Shown one piece after another: positions 24,766 through 31,806 of a stretch of 64,000 nucleotides of DNA; position 1 is the stretch's first letter; every line of letters starts with the position of its first letter. The position numbers were made by a program, and so were the translations under genes. This DNA comes from Deltaproteobacteria bacterium (lineage in GTDB: Bacteria; Desulfobacterota; Binatia; UBA9968): positions 69,311 through 133,310 of the forward strand of contig VBKE01000005.1 in NCBI GenBank assembly GCA_005879605.1, written 5' to 3'. The notes under the pieces were generated by a model that was not told where the DNA came from, ran no database searches, and worked only from the letters and a program-made list of their open reading frames with translations.

Positions 24766-26091
24766 CTAGCTTTTTTCACCCGACTCATCAACCTTATATG
24801 CCGGCGGATCGACCTCCTTGATCTTCGCTCGTTCCAGCAAAACATTAACAGTTCGGTCGAACGTGATCTGAGCGCGCAATTCATCGCGCGCATCCGAGCT
24901 CGAATACATCTCGCGCACTGATTTTGCCTTATCGCCCGCGGCCCTGGCCAACTGGTCGACCCTTTCCTGCACTTCTTTATCGGCCACCTCGATTCTTTCA
25001 AGCTGAGAGATTCTTTCCACCAATAATGTGGCCTGAACTTGCCGCATCGCACGAGCCTCCATGCTCTTTCGGATTTCTTCCATGGAGGTTGGCGATTCGG
25101 ATTCGGGTCGAGCCTGACCCGGTACCCGATTCTGGTATCGCTCCATGAGGTACCTCGTTTGTCGCTCCACCATCGTAGGCGGCGGAGTAACAGGGTGAGT
25201 CGCAATAAGACGGTTGACAATCTGCTCTTTAAGCTCCTCCTTTTGAAGGCGCTCGAGTTCGTTTCCGAGCCGGGTGCGGATCGATGCTTTTAAATCATCC
25301 AGCGACGCACATTCCCCGTGATCTTTAGCGAACTCATCATCCATAGTAGGTAACACCTTTTGTTTGATTTCGTGAACTATTAGGGAAAATTCCACAGCCT
25401 TGCCAGCGATCTCGCGGTTTGGGTAATCCTCCGGATAGGTCAACTGAATAGTCTCTCTCGCGCCAACTTTCAAACCGATAACCGCACTTTCGAACTGCGG
25501 CAGTGCTCGGCCACCACCAACCTCGAGCAGGTAGTTTTCTCCCTTCCCTCCGGGAAACGATTTACCCGCGATGGATCCCTCGAAGTCCAGGGTTACGAAG
25601 TCACCCTGCTTCACGACATCGCGATTTTCCACAGGTTCCAACCGCGCATGGCTCTCTTGAAGACGACGAAGAGCCTCGTCGACTTGGGCATCGGAGACCG
25701 AGAGTCTGACCTTTTCAACCTCCACGCCCGAATAATCGTTCACATTGACATCTGGCTTCACCTCGAATACGGCAGAAAAGGAGAAGCCGCGCCCTTCCTC
25801 CGGATCATTAGCTTCGATTTCTGGCCGTGAAACAATCTGCAAGCCGCGCCCTTTGATCGCTTCTCCGAGAGAATCCTCCACCAGTTGCGAGCGTACCTGC
25901 CCTTTGATCTCGTCACCATAAAGGCCCTGGAGTACACTGCGCGGAGTCTTACCCACACGAAATCCTTTGACGCGCGTCCTTTGGCCTAAATTCTTATAGG
26001 CGCGCGAAAATTCACTGGTGACCGTTTCCGGTGTGAGCTCAACGCGAATTTTTCTCTGGACCGAGTTCAGTTCTTCGATGTCAATCTTCAT
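24766..26091 (-). CDS. tig: Trigger factor
   Basis: A ribosome-associated chaperone and peptidyl-prolyl isomerase. From ATG 26091 the product is 441 residues. It has the N-terminal ribosome-binding domain with the signature GFRVGKTPRSVL at about residues 43-54, the FKBP-like domain (about 150-240, GDFVTLDFEGSIAGKSFPGG) and a long helical C-terminal arm. The open frame extends 21 codons upstream, but the family start MKIDIEELNSVQRKIRVEL supports 26091. It is first in the tig-clpP-clpX-lon operon. Confidence 0.96.
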   Translation of the reverse strand: MKIDIEELNSVQRKIRVELTPETVTSEFSRAYKNLGQRTRVKGFRVGKTPRSVLQGLYGDEIKGQVRSQLVEDSLGEAIKGRGLQIVSRPEIEANDPEEGRGFSFSAVFEVKPDVNVNDYSGVEVEKVRLSVSDAQVDEALRRLQESHARLEPVENRDVVKQGDFVTLDFEGSIAGKSFPGGKGENYLLEVGGGRALPQFESAVIGLKVGARETIQLTYPEDYPNREIAGKAVEFSLIVHEIKQKVLPTMDDEFAKDHGECASLDDLKASIRTRLGNELERLQKEELKEQIVNRLIATHPVTPPPTMVERQTRYLMERYQNRVPGQARPESESPTSMEEIRKSMEARAMRQVQATLLVERISQLERIEVADKEVQERVDQLARAAGDKAKSVREMYSSSDARDELRAQITFDRTVNVLLERAKIKEVDPPAYKVDESGEKS

Positions 26092-26223
26092 GACCGCATA
26101 CGAAAGGCAAGCTCGCACTTGCGCGGGAAAAGGGATAAATAACAGGAAGTGCAAATCTCGCCGCTACAAGTTGCCGACTATCTAAAATAAAGCAAAAATC
26201 TTTCTTTTAAAATCCGAGTCGCT

Positions 26224-26306
26224 TGGTGCGAGAGGGGGGACTCGAACCCCCACGGTTACCCGCTAGATCCTAAGTCTAGTGCGTCTGCCAGTTCCGCCAC
26301 TCTCGC
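26224..26306 (-). tRNA. tRNA-Leu (TAG anticodon)
   Basis: A class II tRNA with a long variable arm. The acceptor GCGAGAG pairs with CTCTCGC, the anticodon is TAG in ACTTAGG, the T-arm is GGGGTTCGAGTCCCC, and CCA is encoded. It lies upstream of tig on the same strand. Confidence 0.96.
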
Positions 26307-26505
26307 GCTTTAAGATCTACAAAACCTTCCAAATTCCTTGAACTTGCAAAGCAGAGTAAGAAACACGCGTGGGTAAGTCAAGCGGTAATTGAGTAAGATG
26401 TCAGCGGGAATGGTGTGCAGACTATCCCGCTTCTTCGATGCGTGCAGTTATTGCAGAAATACAAGACATTCTCTGCCGGATAGAAGCGGGAAAAACTTGC
26501 CTGTT

Positions 26506-26823
26506 TCACGGCGAATCGGCTCGCCGGTCCCTACATGCAGCGCAAGGACAAATAGACCGCAAGTATTCAAAGGTATATATGCCGGTACTGTGGCCATCCT
26601 GCCATCTGAATTCGACGGCATAGTTCCCCACCGCGCAAATATCCTGGAGCCTTGCCTCTGGCACTGAAATGAATTTGCGTTGCGCGCCGTGTCCCTGACA
26701 GAGTGCGCACGGACAGTACCCACGAAGATATTCCTGCGCGTACTCTCCCACGTGGCCGTCGTCCCAGGTGATCCGAACGACGCCTTCAGATTTGATGTGA
26801 TTGATTTCGACTGGAAATTGCAT
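26506..26823 (-). CDS. DUF971 (GBBH-like N-terminal domain) protein with duplicated CPCxxC motif
   Basis: This 105-residue protein matches the DUF971 or gamma-butyrobetaine-hydroxylase N-terminal type: an opening beta-strand pattern VVRITWDDGHVGEYAQEYLR, then CPCALC, and a second half with FRWQDGHSTGIYTFEYLR followed by CPCAAC. The domain is often found as a stand-alone protein or fused to iron-sulfur carrier ATPases; its function is not known. The six cysteines in two CPCAxC motifs suggest a metal or cluster site (inference). It starts 6 bp after the stop of the upstream unknown gene, so the two probably form one transcript. Confidence 0.8.
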   Translation of the reverse strand: MQFPVEINHIKSEGVVRITWDDGHVGEYAQEYLRGYCPCALCQGHGAQRKFISVPEARLQDICAVGNYAVEFRWQDGHSTGIYTFEYLRSICPCAACRDRRADSP

Positions 26824-26829
26824 CTATCT

Positions 26830-27354
26830 TCACAGCTCAACGAAACCATCGCCCAACGCCGTCATAAAGGCAATCTTGGTCCGGTTGACCAGATAAGTGC
26901 GCGGTCCCACGTCCGGCCGGTCAAGTATCGCTGCATCGGTCACCGGGATCAACCGGGACTTTGCCAATAATAGATCGTGAAGGGCACCACCCGGCGCAAT
27001 ATGAATATTTCCTTGGACCCAATAGGGACCGACACCGAGCAAAGCCCTGCTCGTTTCCTTTTTCACGTATAGGTGCTCCAAAAGCGCAGGATCGGATCTG
27101 AACTGGGGACTCAAGTCGGCGATCAGAAATAGTTCCTGCATATATATGAGATACTCATCCGAACCCGCGGTCACGGTTTTTCGGTTGAGGCCTTCCAGCG
27201 TCGCCTCTTTAAGAGAAAAGACCTCATCGCCTTCTCGCAGAAACAGATAATTGCTGAGACGATCCTGGTTAGTGACAAGGACGCCTCGCACCACGGCTGT
27301 CTGGAGGTAAACCTCTAGTGGCATTGTATAGGTTAGGCCTTCTTCAAGGGCCAT
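26830..27354 (-). CDS. Unrecognised protein with two similar halves
   Basis: A 174-residue soluble protein that I cannot assign. Two halves of about 70 residues share a pattern: a short hydrophobic strand with RGVLV or RALLG, an N-Y-L or N-I-H turn, a gap, then YLIYMQELFLIADL in half one and YLVNRTKIAFMTAL in half two. This looks like an internal duplication of a small beta-domain. There is no signal peptide or membrane segment. It is directly upstream of the DUF971 gene with a 6-bp gap, suggesting they work together. Confidence 0.7.
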   Translation of the reverse strand: MALEEGLTYTMPLEVYLQTAVVRGVLVTNQDRLSNYLFLREGDEVFSLKEATLEGLNRKTVTAGSDEYLIYMQELFLIADLSPQFRSDPALLEHLYVKKETSRALLGVGPYWVQGNIHIAPGGALHDLLLAKSRLIPVTDAAILDRPDVGPRTYLVNRTKIAFMTALGDGFVEL

Positions 27355-27595
27355 GCGCTTCCCCTATTCGCTACATTGCAAAAATCCATAGCAATCAGCG
27401 AAATAACGAGCTAATTATCGCACCACCGAGCGGGCTTAACAACTGGAATGTTGGACAAACCGATCACCCGGAAGGACACTATGACCCGCAAAAGGGGAAT
27501 GTAATAAAGATTTGGAACAGATCGGAGAGCGCGAGGCGGACTAGCCAGTTAACCCAAGCGCTCTTAAAGATTAATCGTCGCAGATGATCGAATAG

Positions 27596-28126
27596 CTATG
27601 TGGCTACCGTTGGAACTTCCTCCATTGGTTCACGGCGCAGTCCGCGACGCTGCAATTCGCTTTGAATAAAGAGCTGCAAGCGTTTCCGTTCGACTTGCTG
27701 TAAACGTAGAAATTCCAATCCGATTCGATTGACCTGCATGTTGCGCACGACAGCAGCGTCCACCGTGACGGGAAGATCATCGCCTGGAATCTGGAGCGAA
27801 ACTTTGACAATCTGCGCATATGACAGTTGTGTCTCGGAGCGAATTGTGCAGCCGCCCATGGAAATATCGGAAACCCATCCTTTGCCCGCTACCTCGCCGC
27901 TTACGAACGCCACAGGGAAGTTTACCGGTACGCGTTCGTACTCTCGGCGGTCTTGGTCTACCCTGAAATATCTTACGCCCCATTGAACGGAGCTGAATCG
28001 GTACCCACAGAGTTGACATCGAAAAGGGTAAACATAAAGGAGGCTCACCAGGCGTTCGGCGATCGCTTCTCTACGAACGCGTATGACGTATTCCGTGGAA
28101 CATTGTGGGCAAATTGGTGGCTTCAG
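27596..28126 (-). CDS. PilZ-domain protein with N-terminal zinc ribbon, probable CTG start
   Basis: Predicted c-di-GMP-binding protein. The PilZ signature is clear: RREYERVPVN (the RxxxR element) and DISMGGCTIRSE (the D/NxSxxG element), with a C-terminal helix. The first ATG/GTG-type start is at 28048, but the frame stays open upstream. It adds PPICPQCSTEYVIRVRREA, giving a four-cysteine zinc ribbon (CPQC and CQLC). A GGAGG Shine-Dalgarno lies six bases before a CTG at 28126 and no other usable start codon is present there, so I place the start at this CTG (176 residues). With the GTG start the protein would be 150 residues and keep only half of the ribbon. Confidence 0.8.
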   Translation of the reverse strand: MKPPICPQCSTEYVIRVRREAIAERLVSLLYVYPFRCQLCGYRFSSVQWGVRYFRVDQDRREYERVPVNFPVAFVSGEVAGKGWVSDISMGGCTIRSETQLSYAQIVKVSLQIPGDDLPVTVDAAVVRNMQVNRIGLEFLRLQQVERKRLQLFIQSELQRRGLRREPMEEVPTVAT

Positions 28127-28504
28127 GAAACTCCTCCGTTCCTTTGACCGATTACTTAGGGCAAGATTGCATGGGCACGATAATCAAGCCTCAGCAAGAT
28201 ATGTTCCAACCGGCAATACAGCAGAAATAGTAGGCTTTAGAACAGCCTTCGCAGCCGCCGTCTGTTGCCGTAAATTGAAAATCCGGCGCTCTTTGAGCAA
28301 TTACGTTTCCCATAGTATGTTATCTAGTGCCCGCTTATGAACAATCTCTGCGGCCCCTGCATCAAGATCACGTCTTGCATGGATACCTTAAATGCGCGGA
28401 ATGTGGAGAAGCTAGGCGGAAAAAGAGTGGGGAAACTTTTTGACGGATTAGGATAAGTACACCGGACTCCCGCAGTACGGAAGCCCGAAAAATTTTGCGG
28501 TCGC
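28127..28504. other. Gap without recognisable gene
   Basis: About 380 bp between the fprA-like gene and the PilZ gene. Short open frames occur on both strands but none shows family resemblance or a good Shine-Dalgarno. It probably carries the promoter of the PilZ gene. Confidence 0.5.
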
Positions 28505-29851
28505 TTAGCTCGCGACCGCTTTCGGCGCTGAGATGATCTCGAGCATCTCTTCGTCCGTGGCGTATTTGTGCTCCCAAGTGTTGCGCTTTTTGGCTTCTTG
28601 TTTTTCCCCTGCTTCGAGCAGTGCGACGTCGTCTTTCGTGACGTATGACACTTTGTTCTCTTCGAGCTTATCGAGAACCGCTTCGATCTTTCGCTCGATG
28701 ACTTCCGGCTCAAAACCTTCTTGAGACGTCAAATAGGCGTTGATGACTTTCATGCCCCGTTCGGCGTCTTGTTTGGCCACGCCGACAAGCCCGACGCTCG
28801 CGTTGCGCGACCAGCCGATCACGTAGATGCCTTCGAGAACTTGCTTGCTGGCTGGATCGTAGGGTTGATAGTGCGCGGGATTCGGATCGCCCGACAATTC
28901 CGCGGGATTGGTCACAAAGGCACCGCGAGCGTAGGGAAGCCCCAGGGACCCATCGACCTGATCGCCGATCGCGTAGATGACGCAATCGAGCGGGATTTGA
29001 GTACGCTGACCTGTGCCTTTGGGCGCGGTTCGACCGTTTTCAACGACGAGTTTATTTAATTCGACTTCTAAGCCGGCAACTTTTCCATCGCTGTTGCCAA
29101 CCACTTTGGTAGGTGAGCACAGGTATCGGAAACGCAGTCTTTGGTTCGCCGGCGGAGTCGTCGATCCAACGAACTTGTCAATGATTTCATCGACGTTCTG
29201 CCCCGCCGTTTCAAGATCCGGCCTGATGCGCTCGATCTCTTTCCGCATATCGTCGTTGTCGAGGTACTTTTCGATGACTTCGAACTCGCTGTCATCGTAG
29301 GCCTTTTCCCTAGGACCGCGACGGGCAACGACCGTGACCTCAGCGATGTCTTTGTAGTTGAGCAGCCAGTTAGCAACGTCGACCATAACGTTCCCCATAC
29401 CAATGATGGCGATTCTGCTGCCCAGCTCGAAATGGCGTTGACTGAACGGCGGCAGCTTGTTGTAGTGATAGACGACGTCTTTGGCGTGATAGACGCCGGT
29501 GAACTCTTCGCCCGGAAGACCGAGTTTCTTGGTGCCCTGCGCGCCCGCGGAAACGACAATCGCGCCGAACCCAATCTCCTGTAGATCCTTGAGTGTAAGA
29601 GATTTACCCTCTCCCACGGTCACATGCCCGAGGTAAGAAACCTTCGGATCCGCCAGAATGCGGTGGAATTGCTTGCGCAGTCCAGTCTTCATCTTTTCTT
29701 TGTCCAGGAATATCCCGTATTCGGCCAAGCCTCCTGGCTTGATGTCCCGATTGATCAGTAGCACTCGATGCCCAGCTTCGGTCAGTTTGCGCGTGCCATA
29801 AATGCCCGCTGGGCCGGCGCCGATGACGGCCACTAGATGTTGCTTGGACAT
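28505..29851 (-). CDS. Adrenodoxin-reductase-like FAD/NADP oxidoreductase (FprA type)
   Basis: Likely passes electrons between NADPH and a ferredoxin-like partner. The 448-residue protein has an N-terminal FAD Rossmann motif (VIGAGPAGIYGTRKL), the PGGLAEYGI segment typical of adrenodoxin reductase/FprA, a second dinucleotide motif (IIGMGNVMVDVANWL) and the C-terminal GWSRNASVGLVGVAKQDAERG. In characterised FprA enzymes this last segment reads RGPTGVIGTN, so the substituted residues are notable. A charged tail of about 70 residues after the fold is extra. It is a single gene with no ferredoxin next to it. Confidence 0.8.
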   Translation of the reverse strand: MSKQHLVAVIGAGPAGIYGTRKLTEAGHRVLLINRDIKPGGLAEYGIFLDKEKMKTGLRKQFHRILADPKVSYLGHVTVGEGKSLTLKDLQEIGFGAIVVSAGAQGTKKLGLPGEEFTGVYHAKDVVYHYNKLPPFSQRHFELGSRIAIIGMGNVMVDVANWLLNYKDIAEVTVVARRGPREKAYDDSEFEVIEKYLDNDDMRKEIERIRPDLETAGQNVDEIIDKFVGSTTPPANQRLRFRYLCSPTKVVGNSDGKVAGLEVELNKLVVENGRTAPKGTGQRTQIPLDCVIYAIGDQVDGSLGLPYARGAFVTNPAELSGDPNPAHYQPYDPASKQVLEGIYVIGWSRNASVGLVGVAKQDAERGMKVINAYLTSQEGFEPEVIERKIEAVLDKLEENKVSYVTKDDVALLEAGEKQEAKKRNTWEHKYATDEEMLEIISAPKAVAS

Positions 29852-29938
29852 ATGCTTTGCCTCAATATGAATGTACTAAATTTCTCTCGCTGTTGAGAGA
29901 GCTACAACGAGCCGGGGAAGGAAAACAGGGAAGGCGAT

Positions 29939-30208
29939 TTACTGAAGTTCCCTTTTGCCTTCGTACTCTAACTCTGTACCGCGAGAGTCTTTGTGGGTGA
30001 AAGAGACCAGCTCCCAGGAGCCATCTTCAAGAGGTCCCTTGAGAATATAGGAGTTCTCGTCGTCTCCTAATACGCGATAATAACATGCTTGCTCGCCGTA
30101 CCACCGGTCCACCACTGCACCGACCTGAATAATTCGAGTGCCTAATAGAAACCGGGATGGGGTTTCTTGCCCTTTTGAATCGGCGAGAGATTCCACTTTG
30201 ATCTTCAT
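29939..30208 (-). CDS. Small conserved-looking protein of unknown function
   Basis: An 89-residue acidic, soluble protein without signal peptide. It is rich in beta-type segments (IIQVGAVVDRWYGEQACYYRV and SWELVSFTHKD) and aromatic residues. I do not recognise the family. It starts with ATG 69 bp from the divergent aldolase-like gene, so the two share a short divergent promoter region. Confidence 0.6.
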   Translation of the reverse strand: MKIKVESLADSKGQETPSRFLLGTRIIQVGAVVDRWYGEQACYYRVLGDDENSYILKGPLEDGSWELVSFTHKDSRGTELEYEGKRELQ

Positions 30209-30276
30209 GCTAAACTCGCTTTGCCTGGGATTGGGGATAATATAGCGTAAATCCTATCAAATTCAAAGGAGCCTTA

Positions 30277-30981
30277 ATGGTATCTGCCATACGACAACTC
30301 AAGCAGGACGTCATCAGTGCATGTAGAATTCTCTCCCAGCAAAAACTCGTCGAGGGATTTGGTCATGTCAGCGCGCGGATTCCCCATTCGGATTTCTTTT
30401 TGCTAACTCCAAGAATCGCCCTCGCGCTGGTTACGGAGAACGATCTGCTGACCATCAACCTCGCGGGAGAAATCGTTGACGGTCAGCGCCCCGTCCCGTC
30501 TGAAACGTGGCTTCATACGGCGATCATGAAAGCCAAACCCGAACTCCATGCGATCACCCGGATTCACGCGCGGGTTGCCAATATGTTCTCCGTGACCGAC
30601 CGGATACTGGAGCCGGTGCATAATCATGGAAGTTTTTTTTCGGGAGGGGTCCCGGTCTTTAACACCCCCGACTTGATTTCCAACCGAAAATTGGGCGAGG
30701 CAGTCGTTGAAACCCTCGGCAACAAACCGGCCGTGTTACTCCGGGGCAACGGCCAAGTGACGGTTGGAAAATCCATTCCCGAGGCGGTGATGATGGCGAT
30801 CTATCTCGAGGAGGCGGCGGAAATACTTTACGGCGCGCTGCAAATCGGCATGCCCATTCCGCTCACAGCCAGCGAATCCGCGGAGCGGCAATTGGAAGCG
30901 CTTCCCCGGGTGGACTTGGAGCGCGCCTGGAACTATTTTAAAAATCGAGCTTTGGGCAACCGGCCGATCCGACGACGGTGA
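30277..30981 (+). CDS. Class II aldolase/adducin-family protein with altered metal ligands
   Basis: The family covers Zn-dependent aldolases, epimerases and decarboxylases. The 234-residue protein has GFGHVSARIPHSDFFLLTPR and VHNHGSFFSGGVPVF, and ends with an AEILYGALQIG helix region. An excellent AAGGAG Shine-Dalgarno precedes ATG 30277. The usual HxH zinc pair appears here as RIH (TRIHARVAN), and the third ligand region LLRGHG reads LLRGNG. Two of three expected zinc ligands are thus changed, so activity as an aldolase is doubtful; a decarboxylase-like or non-metal role is possible. Confidence 0.85.
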   Translation: MVSAIRQLKQDVISACRILSQQKLVEGFGHVSARIPHSDFFLLTPRIALALVTENDLLTINLAGEIVDGQRPVPSETWLHTAIMKAKPELHAITRIHARVANMFSVTDRILEPVHNHGSFFSGGVPVFNTPDLISNRKLGEAVVETLGNKPAVLLRGNGQVTVGKSIPEAVMMAIYLEEAAEILYGALQIGMPIPLTASESAERQLEALPRVDLERAWNYFKNRALGNRPIRRR

Positions 30982-30983
30982 GA

Positions 30984-31015
30984 AAGCACGGCATCCCGAA
31001 ATGAGTGCCGTGCTT
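30984..31015. terminator. Bidirectional hairpin between convergent genes
   Basis: A perfect 10-bp inverted repeat (AAGCACGGCA at 30984-30993 and TGCCGTGCTT at 31006-31015) sits between the aldolase-like gene and the convergent cupredoxin-like gene. Its placement suits a shared terminator; the T tracts are short. Confidence 0.6.
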
Positions 31016-31032
31016 AACAGAACAGGAATATT

Positions 31033-31746
31033 TTACTTGCCGGTTACCTCGAAGTTGACCTTCGCGTCTTCCTTCGCTTTCACCGTGACTTTCTGAGTCG
31101 ACTTGCCGAGCTTCTCGTGCCAGACCTCTACGGTGTAGTTCCCCGGCGGCACATCGGTCAACTTGAAGCTTCCGGAGTTGTCCGTCACCGCAAAATAGGG
31201 GGTCTCGGTCGCAACCAACCACCCCTCCATCCAGCCGTGCACGTCGCATTTTACTTGGATGGCCTCGGGCTTGTCGATCTTCTGTTCCATCGTTTTCTTG
31301 AACTTTGGCTGCGCCATATTAAATGGAGTATTTATCTTGCTATAGGAATGGATGTTATGAAGAATCCCGTCCGGATTGACGATCTCAATCGCAGAACCGG
31401 CTGGGAAAGCCAGAACGTGGGGATGGTATTCGCAATCCTTCTGATCTAGGGTGACTTTTTTAGTCTCGAGCTTTTTCCCCTTTTTGATATCCGTAATCGT
31501 CACCACTGCATTTACCAGGTTGCCGTTATTGACCACCAGCGATTGGTCGGTCTTGGCGGTTTTCCCGCAAACTTCCTTGTCCTTGCTCACATCCAGCTTT
31601 TTCGGCGTCGGAGCGCTCCCTTTGAATTTAACCGTTCCCGAGATCGTCCCGCCGTCTTTTACATCACCGCCTTCATAGGCCGCCATGCCGCTTACCGGCA
31701 GCGCGATCAACGCAGCAGACAAAACCAGCGAGCTCAATTTATTCAT
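31033..31746 (-). CDS. Secreted cupredoxin-like protein with carboxypeptidase-regulatory-like domain
   Basis: A predicted periplasmic electron carrier. The 237-residue protein has a signal peptide (LVLSAALIALPVSGMAA, cleavage near residue 23) and a beta-sandwich with a probable type-1 copper site: His130 or His133 in ILHNIHS, Cys167, His170 and Met173 in KCDVHGWMEG. A C-terminal carboxypeptidase-regulatory-like beta domain follows (GSFKLTDVPPGNYTVEVWHE). The site pattern is seen; copper binding and electron transfer are inferred. It starts 60 bp downstream of the octaheme cytochrome gene on the same strand, so it is a natural candidate acceptor for the bc complex. Confidence 0.82.
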   Translation of the reverse strand: MNKLSSLVLSAALIALPVSGMAAYEGGDVKDGGTISGTVKFKGSAPTPKKLDVSKDKEVCGKTAKTDQSLVVNNGNLVNAVVTITDIKKGKKLETKKVTLDQKDCEYHPHVLAFPAGSAIEIVNPDGILHNIHSYSKINTPFNMAQPKFKKTMEQKIDKPEAIQVKCDVHGWMEGWLVATETPYFAVTDNSGSFKLTDVPPGNYTVEVWHEKLGKSTQKVTVKAKEDAKVNFEVTGK

Positions 31747-31806
31747 AACCCCTCCTTAGAATCAAAATAGTCTTTAATTAATCGACGTTCAAGAACGGCC
31801 CGTTAT

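Noticed and set aside
28083-28340. 85-codon plus-strand frame
   Set aside because: It overlaps the N-terminal codons of the PilZ gene, and no Shine-Dalgarno or family is seen.
30984-31015. Hairpin as an operator
   Set aside because: It lies between two convergent gene ends, so a shared terminator is simpler.
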